A stretch of 64,000 nucleotides of DNA from positions 248,001 to 312,000 of the forward strand of contig NZ_JACHEB010000001.1 of the NCBI RefSeq assembly GCF_014201335.1, read 5' to 3'. Each line of letters begins with the position of its first letter. Position 1 is the stretch's first letter. The translations under genes and the position numbers were made by a program. This stretch comes from Tunturiibacter gelidiferens. GTDB taxonomy: Bacteria > Acidobacteriota > Terriglobia > Terriglobales > Acidobacteriaceae. Under the pieces are notes generated by a model, which saw only the letters and a program-made list of their open reading frames with translations, had not been told where the DNA came from and searched no databases. Positions 55,385 through 63,693 of the stretch are shown one piece after another.

Positions 55385-55498
55385 GACGTGGTGTTTTGGT
55401 GGTCTTGGTGTGGTGTTTTGCGTGGCTGGCGTGGTGTCTTAGCAGTCACTTTTTTGGGTGGGAAAAATGTGACAGGGTTTTTGGATTTATTTTTGGGG
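55385..55498. repeat. Dispersed intergenic repeat, copy 2
   Basis: Aligns with 28370-28482 at roughly three quarters identity. In this copy the internal periodicity is clearer: GTGGTGTTTTG occurs twice, then GTGGTGTCTT, spaced by about 21-27 bases. Related G/T-rich sequence extends left to about 55330. Confidence 0.75.
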
Positions 55499-55606
55499 CT
55501 TCCCGTTTTGGAATTGTGGGTGTGCGGTAGCGGGAGTTCGTGGCCGAGCAGTAGTCTTCGGGGCCGTGGTTCCTGTCGCGTGCGATGAGGGCTTGCTTGT
55601 TTGTGT

Positions 55607-55637
55607 CCCATCCTTCGCAAAAGACGCGAAGGATGGG
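55607..55637. repeat. REP-like hairpin, copy 1
   Basis: CCCATCCTTCGC and GCGAAGGATGGG form a perfect 12-bp stem with loop AAAAGAC. A near copy is at 57066-57096. It lies 26 bases past the DUF4142 gene stop and may also end that transcript. Confidence 0.75.
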
Positions 55638-55662
55638 AGCCTGGTAGCGAGCTGCTTCGTTG

Positions 55663-56172
55663 TTAGAGTTTCTTTTTGAGGTCGTAGGCCATGTTCTTGT
55701 GGGCCGCGACGGCGGTCTTGCCCTTGATGACTGCGGCCTGGAACTTTACGTCTTTGGTGTCCTTGGCTTCCGTGGTGAATGCCTTCAGGGCTTTGGTGTG
55801 GTCGGTCACCATCTGATCCATGTATTCCTTGTCGAAGTCGTTGCCGGAGAGACCGTTGAGTTTATCCAGTTCTTTCTGAGCGTCGGGGTCGGGGCCGGTG
55901 GGAGCGGTGAGGCCCCAGGAGTCGGCGAAGGGCTTCATGCTCGCGGTCATCTGCGTGTGTTCTTTGACCATCTTTTCGGCGAACGCCTTGACTGCGGGAT
56001 TAGTGGCTTTCTGTTCTGCCAACTGGCTGAGGGCTATCTCGTTCTGGTCGGATTGCGCTGCCATGGCGAGAAACTTCTTGTCGTCATCCGTGACTGCTTT
56101 TGCTTTGACTGGCAGGATGGTGGCAGCAATGCCGAGCATTGCGCAACATATCCATTGCGTAGATTTTTTCAT
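55663..56172 (-). CDS. DUF4142 family exported protein
   Basis: A 169-residue protein. The start at 56172 has GGAGA 6 nt upstream and gives a signal peptide (MLGIAATILPVKAKAV). The mature part is a ferritin-like helical DUF4142 domain: DDKKFLAMAAQSDQNEIALSQLAEQKA, VKAFAEKMVKEHTQM, FDKEYMDQMVTDHTKALKAF. Members are periplasmic; function unknown. Confidence 0.88.
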   Translation of the reverse strand: MKKSTQWICCAMLGIAATILPVKAKAVTDDDKKFLAMAAQSDQNEIALSQLAEQKATNPAVKAFAEKMVKEHTQMTASMKPFADSWGLTAPTGPDPDAQKELDKLNGLSGNDFDKEYMDQMVTDHTKALKAFTTEAKDTKDVKFQAAVIKGKTAVAAHKNMAYDLKKKL

Positions 56173-56384
56173 TGGTTCTCCGATAGTGCGGGGTGGCCGC
56201 GAAGTTCGTTCAACGCGTAAGAGGCAGTCTTGTGGCTTCGCGTTGTATCTCGGAGGCTGGTTACACGTATCAGTTTGCGTGGGGCGCAAAATTCTTCCTG
56301 CAAATACTTCCAGGTTTATAGCATCGTTACTAATCCTTCTAGATCAGCGCAATGTCTCGGGCGAACAGGTTCTGCTCGTTGGCA

Positions 56385-56879
56385 TTAACCGCGCGCTTCG
56401 GTCGCATGCGGGTTGATTGAAGCTGCGAGCCGCAAAGCGAGACCTATAAACTCTATAGCGTTCTCGGGGCTGAGTGCTCCACGTGTGGCGTGTTCTGCAT
56501 CGGCTACCAGACTTCGAAGTTTTGACAATAACTCATACTGCGAGTGTGAAATCACGCCTTCATTTAGGAGTATTGATCCGACGACCATAGGCATCGTCTT
56601 CGCGGCGTCAGTGATTTCAAGCTTCCTGTCATCCGCGGCTTGGAGGGCAGCTTCTTGTACTCTGTGCCACGCCGATGTGATTGCGCTGCGGGGTCGAACT
56701 TCCGCTAATGTGATCAAGTCTTCCCAAGGATTACGCCCACCACTCGCGGGTTCATTGGGCAACGACGTTCTGTCAGCCACCCTAACTAAGTTTGCAACTT
56801 CTTTACCGAACTCAATCTCTACGTCGCTGTACTTAACCTTTCTGACGAATGGAATGAGGGCAAGAAGATGTTTTCTCAA
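56385..56879 (-). CDS. Hypothetical protein, probably N-terminally truncated
   Basis: A 164-residue frame beginning at a TTG. The first residues (LLALIPFVRKVKYSDVEIEFGKEV) resemble the stretch just after a membrane helix in a family of membrane-anchored proteins with a cytoplasmic helical domain; AEVRPRSAITSAWHRVQEAAL is its best-conserved-looking part. The expected membrane anchor is missing and no good start codon or ribosome site is present, so it may be a remnant. Function unknown. Confidence 0.45.
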   Translation of the reverse strand: MRKHLLALIPFVRKVKYSDVEIEFGKEVANLVRVADRTSLPNEPASGGRNPWEDLITLAEVRPRSAITSAWHRVQEAALQAADDRKLEITDAAKTMPMVVGSILLNEGVISHSQYELLSKLRSLVADAEHATRGALSPENAIEFIGLALRLAASINPHATEARG

Positions 56880-57148
56880 AAGAAGTACACACGTAAGGAC
56901 AGTCAGCGGCTAAGCTGTGGCTGAGACAATTTGCGAAATAAATGTAAGGGTCTTTGACCCTGTCTCTGCGGCTGTTTTGTCGACCATCTACCCTCCGTCC
57001 CCACGAGGCTGCGGGTGTAGTCTGCGGGCTGTGAGGCAAGACCACGGCTTCGGGCAGTTTACATCCCCACCCTTCGCAAAAAATGCGAAGGATGGGGCAC
57101 CCAAGTTTTGTCGTTTAGTTAAAGGGTGGGGCATACGGCGATGGCCTA
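56880..57148. other. Intergenic region with REP-like hairpin
   Basis: About 270 bases. Contains only the second REP-like hairpin (57066-57096). Confidence 0.5.
57066..57096. repeat. REP-like hairpin, copy 2
   Basis: CCCACCCTTCGC and GCGAAGGATGGG with loop AAAAAAT; one mismatch in the 12-bp stem. GGATGGGGCACCC extends it on the right. It is the same family as 55607-55637. Confidence 0.75.
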
Positions 57149-58025
57149 TTACTGCTTTGGTATAGGAATAGGACCAGGAATAGCCTTCTGGGAGTGAGGA
57201 TCGGCCGCCGATGGCACGCCTTGCGGAATTGCCGGTGGAAGTCCTGGAATTGAGAAATTTGCATCTGGAATCGGCACTTTTCGTATCGCTTCGAGTAGAA
57301 ATTGCACTGGAGCCATTCCGGCGACATCATAGCCACTAAATGATGTTGACTGCACACCTAACAAAAATGCGCGCTGACCGGACACTGAGATTCCAGGAAA
57401 ACCAACTGGGACAAAAAAGATTGGGGATCCGCTGTTACCTGGAACGAGACTGGCAGCGATCATCCATTCCGTTTGCAGATTAGCTGTGCAGCCTGGGCAG
57501 CAAGCAACGCTAATTTTTTCTTCCGGCACACTAGAAACGAACCCGAATTTGAAAATAGGATAGTTCCGCCTCGAACCTGATGCACCAAGCAACAACCCCG
57601 CTGAAGCTATCTGCGCACCGCTATTCACTTTTTTTAATTCTTCAGGGTTTGGAAGTTCCGTTATCGAAATGGGCGCATTTTCTGTGTCAAGAGTCGACAT
57701 ATATTGGCCGTTCAACACAGTGAAGGCAATGTCGACAGATTGATCATCTGGGAAGAACCAGTCGGAATGTCCATTTGTGCTCATCGGCACTGGAACTTCA
57801 ATGGTTCCGGCTGCCTCCGTCTGAGGGTCATAGGTTTTTGTTGAAGACAGCAACCAGTGTTCCATTTGAAGGCTTACATCCGGCCCACGCTGGATCGACG
57901 ATATGGCGTGCTGTTACTAGGATTTCGTATGTCTGATTAGGATTTGATTTGAGAGGAACGCCGATCAAAAAAGCTGTTCCAGCTTCTTGCAGCTGTCCGG
58001 CGGAATCTACAACATGCAAAAACAC
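57149..58025 (-). pseudogene. Trypsin-like serine protease, frameshifted
   Basis: The upstream frame (58025 to 57828) carries GTAFLIGVPL and the catalytic-His region VTARHIVDPAW, then stops after VFNKNL. The next frame (57865 to 57149) continues as KTYDPQTEA and holds the serine motif VPGNSGSPIFFVP. One extra A in an A-run at about 57838 explains the break. Upstream of the GTG at 58025 the same frame stays open and protein-like (ECVFDGGERTKRFNINL) for about 30 codons without an ATG, so the 5' end is uncertain too. The C-terminus is Pro-rich. Confidence 0.75.
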
Positions 58026-58517
58026 AACTGAGCGGCGAACCGAATCAAGGTTTATGTTGAAACGCTTTGTGCGTTCCCCACCATCAAAAACGCACTCGTG
58101 AGCAATATTGTTGCGCCAAATTTACGTAATAGACGACAAACTCTGCATGTCATATGCCACTGATAGTGAACTAGATATACCTAAGTCGCAATAGCCGAAT
58201 GAGAAGCGATCTTATTTCGCTGAGGCTGAAGCCATCGACTCTATTCTGGGGGGCTAAATACGATCGGTGAGGCGGTATGGCGGAGAATGGGATTCGAGTC
58301 GACCCCTCTGGTCCGTCTTTTTGGAATCAATGGGATAGTCGGTAAAAGTCACTGCTGAAACGGGTTATATGCATTTCTGCATGTGGTTGATGATACGGGT
58401 TGATATCGATTGGTACCAGTCAAAACTGCGGAAAAGTGTAGCCAGAGTGTAGCCACCACGGCAGCTTCGAGAGATGACTGCCTATGCGTCCTCAGCTAGA
58501 AGGCTCGATTGCCGGGT
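58026..58517. other. Intergenic region with tRNA-like 3' fragment
   Basis: About 490 bases between the broken protease and the pao operon. The first ~90 bases are probably the decayed 5' end of the protease. A tRNA-Ser-3'-end-like sequence lies at 58278-58298. Confidence 0.5.
58278..58298 (-). other. tRNA-Ser 3'-end-like fragment, possible attachment site
   Basis: On the minus strand the 21 bases CTCGAATCCCATTCTCCGCCA look like the T-loop, acceptor strand and CCA of a tRNA-Ser. The sequence just upstream does not complete the T-arm, so this is only the 3' end, as left behind at the far end of elements that integrate into tRNA genes. It lies at the edge of the degraded region. Confidence 0.4.
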
Positions 58518-60827
58518 CTAGATAGCGACTGTGGAGGTGATGAGATCTTCGACGCGGACGGGTAGATCGCGTACGCGGACTCCGGTCGCGTGGTAGACAG
58601 CTGCCGTGATGGCTGGGGCCATTCCGGCGAGACCGATCTCGCCGATGCCGCGGGCGCCGTATTCTCCGATCATGGGGTCGGGGATGTCGAGAAAGGTTAT
58701 GTCGATTTCGGGATGGTCGGCGGAGGTGGGGACGATGTAGTCGGCGAAGTTGTCGTTGATGGGGTGACCGTTGCGGGGATCGTAGGTGGTGGACTCGAGC
58801 AGGCCCATGCCGATGCCCATGACGACGGCTCCGGCCATCTGGTTTCGCGCGGTCTTGGTGTTGATGATGCGGCCAGCGTCGACGACACTGACGACGCGGC
58901 TGACGCGGAGATGGCATATGCCTGGGTCCCATTCAACCTCGACGAACTGCGCACCGAAGGAGTGGCTGGAGAAGTTCTTGCCGTCGGTGTCGGAGCCGTA
59001 GCCTCCAGTCTTCCCTTCTCCGTTGGCGCTGCCGAGATTGGCGAGCTTTAGAATCTCCTGGAAGGGGACGCCGGAGTCGGGTGTCTGATTTTTGAGGTGA
59101 ACGCGACCTGAAGACATGGCGAGGTCGGCAGGCTGCTTGCCCAGGAATGGTGAGCCTTTCGCGGAGCCTGCGGTGGTGAGAACGACTTTGATGGCGTTGA
59201 CGGCTGCTTCGGCGACGGCAGGGATGATGGTGGCGGTGGCGGTTGAACCTCCGGAGGTCGGTCCGGGCGGAAGGGAGCTGCTGCCGAGGACAGATTGGAT
59301 GCGGGTGACGGGGATGCCGGTTTTGTCGCTGACGATTTGAGCGATGACGGTGTAGGTGCCGGTGCCGGGGTCCTGGCTGCCGGAGCTAACGCGGGCTGAG
59401 CCGTCGACGTTGAGACTGACGGATGCTTCAGAGATGCCGCGACCGGCAGACCATGAAGCAGCGGCGACGCCCCATCCGAGGATCAGATCGCCTTTGCGCA
59501 TGGACCCTACGGCTGGCGTGCGCTTTTCCCAACCGAATTTTTTGGAGCCCACTTCGAGACACTCTTTGAGGTGACGCGAAGAAAAGGGTTTGTTCTTTTC
59601 TTCGTCAGTGAGTGTATCGAGCGAGAGGCGGAGCTGGACGGGATCTTTTTGAAGCTTAATGGCGAGCTCGTCCATTGCTGATTCGAGGGCGAAGAGGCCG
59701 GGTACTGCTCCCGGGCCGCGCATGGGCGTGGGAGTGCCGACGTTGCGGCGGACGAGGGCGGAGGATACCTGCAGGTTGGCGGTGCTGTAGAGGAATGGTG
59801 TGGCTTCGCCGCAGTTTTCGCGGATGTCGTCGTTGATGGAGGTGTGGTTGCGATAGTCTTGGCTTAGCGAGAGAAGCTTGCCGTCGGGAGTTGCGCCAAG
59901 GCGCATGCGCTGTTGCGTGCGTGGACGATGGCCAACGTTGGCAAACATCATCTTGCGTGAGAGCGTCAGCTTGACGGGCCGGTTGAGGCGGCGAGCGGCC
60001 ACCGCTGCAAGTGCAGAGTGGGGCCATGGGAAGAGCTTTCCGCCGAAGCCGGAGCCGATGAAGCGGGAGATCACCTCAACATTTTCTTTCGGGACGCCGA
60101 GGACCTGGCTCATGACGTTCAGGTGGTTCATTACGCCCTGGGAACTCTCGTAGAGAGTGAACTTTTTCCCGTCGAAGATGGCGACGGTGGCGTGCATCTC
60201 CATTGGGTTGTGGGTTTCGGCGGGCGTGGTGTAGGTGTAGTCGATTTTGATGGGGGCTGAGGCGAAGACGGCTTCGGGGTCGCCGCGGTGGCTGAGGATT
60301 CTTGGGCCTCCGGGTGCGCCGATGGCGGGCATAGGGTCACTGAGGTCGGTGGCGACGCTGAATTCTTCTGGTGTGTAGGCGATTTTGACGGCGGCGGCGG
60401 CGGCTTGCGCCTGCGCGAAGGTTTCGGCTATGGCGAGTGCGACGTATTGGCCCCAGTAGTAGACGGTGTCGTCTTCGAAGGGAGGGCGCTGCTCGCTGTT
60501 GCGTCCGCCGGAGGCGTTGCGGTAGACGTGGTCGAAGTTGCTGTGGTGAAGAATCGTGAGGACGCCGGGCATCTTCTCGGCGACGGAGGTATCTATGTTG
60601 CTTATCTTGCCCGAGGCGATGGTGGCTCCGACAGGGACTGCGTAGACCATTCCGGGGAAGTTGTAATCTGATGCGTAGCGGGCGGAGCCGGTGGTTTTCA
60701 GCGGGCCATCGACGCGTGAGAGCGAAGCGCCGATCACTGCTGTGGGCTCAGCAGTGGAGGCCTGGATATGGCCATTAGGGCCGGCCTTGTCGGCTTGGAT
60801 AAAATCGAGGAATTCACTGAATAACAT
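58518..60827 (-). CDS. paoC: Aldehyde oxidoreductase, molybdenum-binding subunit PaoC
   Basis: A 769-residue large subunit of the xanthine-oxidase family, YagR/PaoC type. It holds the molybdopterin cytosine dinucleotide cofactor and oxidises aldehydes to acids. Features are SRVDGPLKTTGSARYASDY, FIGSGFGGKLFPWPHSALAA, the RGPGAVPGLFALESAMDELA segment, and the catalytic glutamate region ARGIGEIGLAGMAPAI near the C-terminus. AGGAG lies 5 nt before the ATG. It is the last gene of the paoABC operon. Confidence 0.94.
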   Translation of the reverse strand: MLFSEFLDFIQADKAGPNGHIQASTAEPTAVIGASLSRVDGPLKTTGSARYASDYNFPGMVYAVPVGATIASGKISNIDTSVAEKMPGVLTILHHSNFDHVYRNASGGRNSEQRPPFEDDTVYYWGQYVALAIAETFAQAQAAAAAVKIAYTPEEFSVATDLSDPMPAIGAPGGPRILSHRGDPEAVFASAPIKIDYTYTTPAETHNPMEMHATVAIFDGKKFTLYESSQGVMNHLNVMSQVLGVPKENVEVISRFIGSGFGGKLFPWPHSALAAVAARRLNRPVKLTLSRKMMFANVGHRPRTQQRMRLGATPDGKLLSLSQDYRNHTSINDDIRENCGEATPFLYSTANLQVSSALVRRNVGTPTPMRGPGAVPGLFALESAMDELAIKLQKDPVQLRLSLDTLTDEEKNKPFSSRHLKECLEVGSKKFGWEKRTPAVGSMRKGDLILGWGVAAASWSAGRGISEASVSLNVDGSARVSSGSQDPGTGTYTVIAQIVSDKTGIPVTRIQSVLGSSSLPPGPTSGGSTATATIIPAVAEAAVNAIKVVLTTAGSAKGSPFLGKQPADLAMSSGRVHLKNQTPDSGVPFQEILKLANLGSANGEGKTGGYGSDTDGKNFSSHSFGAQFVEVEWDPGICHLRVSRVVSVVDAGRIINTKTARNQMAGAVVMGIGMGLLESTTYDPRNGHPINDNFADYIVPTSADHPEIDITFLDIPDPMIGEYGARGIGEIGLAGMAPAITAAVYHATGVRVRDLPVRVEDLITSTVAI

Positions 60828-60861
60828 TAGATACTCCTGCGGTTGTGCGAACAGCTATTAC

Positions 60862-61866
60862 TTACGCGGACTTGGTGGACATGGTGAGGGCGCGGACGAT
60901 GCATCGACGCGACAGCTCCACCTTGAATGCATTTTCGCTGGCTGGCTTGGCGTTTCTCAAAGCGGCCTCTGCTGCTCTTACGAACGTGGCGCGATCCGGG
61001 GAGTGTCCTTCGAGCGCTTTCTCTGCTTCGAGGGAACGCCAGGGTTTGGTGCCTACACCTCCCAGCGCAACGCGGATGTGTTGGATCTTCCCGCCTGAAA
61101 CTTTCATGACGATCGCGGCGGAGGCGAGTGCGAACTCGTAGGCTGCGCGGTCGCGAAGCTTGAGGTAGGTGAAGTTAGCGCCAGCTATCGGCGAAGGCAG
61201 CGTGACGCTGGTTATGATCTCGCCAGGCTCTAAAACATTCTCGCGGTTGGGAGTGGAGCCGGGAACGAGGTAGAAGTCATGGATTGGGACGCTGCGCTTG
61301 GCCTGGGGACCCTGAATTTGAATTGTGGCTTCGAGCGCGGTGAGCGCGACGTTTTGGTCAGAAGGGTTGGTTGCGATGCAGTCCTTGCTCGTGCCGAGGA
61401 TCGCAAGCATGCGGTTGTGGCCGCCGATGGCCGAACAGCCGGTGCCGGGCTCACGCTTATTGCAGGCGTGGGCAGTGTCGCGGAAGTAGACGCAACGTGT
61501 ACGTTGAAGAAGATTGCCGCCGGTGGTAGCCATGTTACGCAACTGCGGCGAAGCGCCGGATAACAGGGCTTGCGAGAGAACCGGGTAGTCGCGAAGAACT
61601 GTCGGATGATGCGCGACATCGGAGTTGCGGGCGAGGGCGCCAATGATCAGACCGCCTTCGGCGTTGAGCTCGACCCGATCGAGAGGAAGAATGTTAATGT
61701 CAACAATCTCACGTGGGCGCTCGACGTTGAGCTTCATGAGGTCGACTAGCGTAGTGCCGCCGGCGATGAAGCGGACCTGAGCCCCCTGTTGGGCTGTCGC
61801 GGACTTGGCTGCAGCTTGTACAGCTTGATCGACAGTGGCGGGTTGCGTGAAGGTGAAGGTATCCAT
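60862..61866 (-). CDS. paoB: Aldehyde oxidoreductase, FAD-binding subunit PaoB
   Basis: A 334-residue CO-dehydrogenase-type flavoprotein subunit. FAD motifs VRFIAGGTTLVDLMKL and MATTGGNLLQRTRC. Four cysteines, Cys125, Cys135, Cys144 and Cys163, match the extra 4Fe-4S cluster characteristic of PaoB/YagS. It passes electrons between the Mo and Fe-S subunits. Only 34 bases separate it from paoC. Confidence 0.94.
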   Translation of the reverse strand: MDTFTFTQPATVDQAVQAAAKSATAQQGAQVRFIAGGTTLVDLMKLNVERPREIVDINILPLDRVELNAEGGLIIGALARNSDVAHHPTVLRDYPVLSQALLSGASPQLRNMATTGGNLLQRTRCVYFRDTAHACNKREPGTGCSAIGGHNRMLAILGTSKDCIATNPSDQNVALTALEATIQIQGPQAKRSVPIHDFYLVPGSTPNRENVLEPGEIITSVTLPSPIAGANFTYLKLRDRAAYEFALASAAIVMKVSGGKIQHIRVALGGVGTKPWRSLEAEKALEGHSPDRATFVRAAEAALRNAKPASENAFKVELSRRCIVRALTMSTKSA

Positions 61867-61899
61867 GTTTCGACTCCGGTTGGTTCCCTGCTGTGAGGC

Positions 61900-62604
61900 T
61901 TAGGAGCTGTGGCGGACCTGTTGAACGGCGGCGACGATGTTCGAGTAGGCACCGCAGCGACATATGTTGCCGTACATCGCCTGCTTGACGTCGGCATCCG
62001 TTGGCCCGACGTTCTCTTTGAGCACCGAGACGGCGGACATGATCTGGCCTGAGGTGCAGTATCCACACTGGTAGCCGTCGTGCTCGATGAAGGCAGCCTG
62101 CATCGGGTGGAGATGATCCGGCTGACCGATACCTTCGATCGTTGTGATCTCATCGTTCCGATGCATGACGGCGAAGGAGAGACAGGAGTTGACGCGGCGA
62201 CCGTTAACGTGGACCGTGCAGGCTCCACATTGACCGTGATCGCAGCCTTTCTTGGTGCCGGACAGCGCAAGGTTCTCGCGGAGGCAGTCGAGCAGAGTTG
62301 TACGGGGGTCAAGTTGGAGAGCATGGGATTGCCCGTTGACTTTGAGAGTGAGGGCAACCGTACCCTCAGGAAGAACTTCTTCCGTCGCAACGGGTGGAGG
62401 AGCGACCGGGGTCGAGGCCGACGCGAGCACTGGAGGCGCCGCGGCGGCAAGACCTGCGGCTCCAAGATGCGAGAGAAAGGAACGGCGGCTGAGGCGGTTG
62501 TTCGGTGGGGTTTCGGAGGGAGCTACTGCAGCCGAATCAGGATAAGACTCCGAATCGACTGCTGAAGGAACCTCAATTTCTGGATCGGTGGGATGCTTTG
62601 CCAT
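61900..62604 (-). CDS. paoA: Aldehyde oxidoreductase, 2Fe-2S subunit PaoA (Tat-exported)
   Basis: A 234-residue subunit with a twin-arginine signal (LSRRSFLSHLGAAGLAAA) directing the complex to the periplasm. One 2Fe-2S cluster is bound by Cys121, 126, 129 and 141 (GCDHGQCGACT), the other by Cys180, 183, 215 and 217 (CGYCTSG, CRCG). First gene of the operon. AGAGG lies just before the ATG. No paoD-type cofactor chaperone follows. Confidence 0.94.
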   Translation of the reverse strand: MAKHPTDPEIEVPSAVDSESYPDSAAVAPSETPPNNRLSRRSFLSHLGAAGLAAAAPPVLASASTPVAPPPVATEEVLPEGTVALTLKVNGQSHALQLDPRTTLLDCLRENLALSGTKKGCDHGQCGACTVHVNGRRVNSCLSFAVMHRNDEITTIEGIGQPDHLHPMQAAFIEHDGYQCGYCTSGQIMSAVSVLKENVGPTDADVKQAMYGNICRCGAYSNIVAAVQQVRHSS

Positions 62605-62859
62605 AGAGCCTCTGTGAGATCGAGAGTGAAATGCGAGTGCTGGCGCTCTTCTAATGGACGGTCTGGGCGGGCATCAAGTTGCACATTTGCTCGGCCGATA
62701 TGGGGATGTTCAAAACCAATCGGAGAATGACCTATGGCGGAGGTCGTTGTAACAGACTCGCGTCCAAACCTTGCAACTCTGAATACCCCTTCGCCTCCAG
62801 CTCTTACCATCGCCATTGCGAATGTTTGTTGCTGAAAATATGTGTTGAAGTTCTTGAGG

Positions 62860-63474
62860 CTAATCGCAAAGAACGTTCCCGAGAATGAGGTCGACCGAGG
62901 CAGCAGCCAAACGCTTGAGTTCGGCGTCGTTTTCCTGCTTACCGACTCCCGCTAACAGACGGTATAGGATGTCCCCCGTCAACGAGTCGTGAAGTATCAC
63001 GGCGATCCGGTCAATTGGAATTGCCGTCTTTCGCAGCTCTTTGTGTCGACTTTCCAACAGAGACCGTATAAACGAGGCTGTTTTGGCGGGACCGTGTGTG
63101 TACCACGCCTCGCCTACTTCGGGACAATTCGCGGCTTCGCCTATAGCGAGACGGTGAAGGTCTACCGACCGTTTTGCGGTGATGAGCTTCAGGATGTGAA
63201 AGGAGAGTTTCTTCAGACTCGCTTCAAGGTCCAATCCCGTGTAGTCAATCTTCGCTAGCGGCTCATTCGACTCGCGGCACAGGTTCTCGATGCTGCTGAT
63301 AAATAACCCACATTTCCCACCGAATTCGCTATACACCGTACTCTTCGAACCACCAGCCACCTCGACAATCTTGTCGATAGTGACGCCCTCATAGCCGCGC
63401 TTTAGAAACAGGTCCGCTGCGACTTTTTGAAGTTTGCCGTTTCGGACCTCTCCGCGCGACCTTTTGTTAGGCAT
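62860..63474 (-). CDS. TetR-family regulator (AefR-like)
   Basis: A 204-residue repressor. Helix-turn-helix VTIDKIVEVAGGSKSTVYSEFGGKCGLF, then a C-terminal domain (AKRSVDLHRLAIGEAANCPEVGEAWY) like AefR/TetR_C_7 regulators. It lies upstream of paoA on the same strand (255-base gap) and divergent from the NIPSNAP gene. The palindrome at 63635 between the divergent genes is its probable operator. Confidence 0.9.
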   Translation of the reverse strand: MPNKRSRGEVRNGKLQKVAADLFLKRGYEGVTIDKIVEVAGGSKSTVYSEFGGKCGLFISSIENLCRESNEPLAKIDYTGLDLEASLKKLSFHILKLITAKRSVDLHRLAIGEAANCPEVGEAWYTHGPAKTASFIRSLLESRHKELRKTAIPIDRIAVILHDSLTGDILYRLLAGVGKQENDAELKRLAAASVDLILGNVLCD

Positions 63475-63634
63475 TCATCTCTCCCATCTCAAGTCATGAG
63501 TGCATCCAAAAATATGTAATGCACTCCCCAGCTTGAATCCCCTCTACTAGCAGTATCTTATGCGACCTACTACTTCAGACCACTCGGGCTCGCTAGCCTC
63601 ATAGGGTTGCCGCAAGCTGTAATTATAGTGTAAC

Positions 63635-63648
63635 GTACTGTACAGTAC
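63635..63648. promoter_or_regulatory. 14-bp perfect palindrome, probable TetR operator
   Basis: GTACTGTACAGTAC, a perfect palindrome, extended by a further ACAGT to the right. It lies between the tetR gene and the NIPSNAP gene, 46 bases before the latter's start. Confidence 0.7.
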
Positions 63649-63693
63649 AGTATTTCAGTAAATCAATAGCCGGGCATCTGGGAGGATACCTCA

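Larger units (their letters stand above)
54849..55662. other. Gene-free stretch with dispersed repeat and REP-like hairpin
   Basis: About 800 bases. The left 500 hold nothing I recognise. Then come copy 2 of the 113-bp repeat (55385-55498) and a perfect 12-bp hairpin (55607-55637). The long minus-strand frame across it (55123-55620) is Lys/Pro/Thr/His-rich repeat translation, not a gene. Confidence 0.6.

Noticed and set aside
55330..55500. Possible CRISPR array
   Set aside because: The GTGGTG words are short, irregularly spaced and imperfect, with no constant repeat and unique spacers and no cas genes nearby.
55123..55620. Minus-strand 165-residue frame rich in Lys, Pro, Thr, His
   Set aside because: It is the translation of the dispersed repeat and flanking REP-like hairpin; no ribosome site and no domain.
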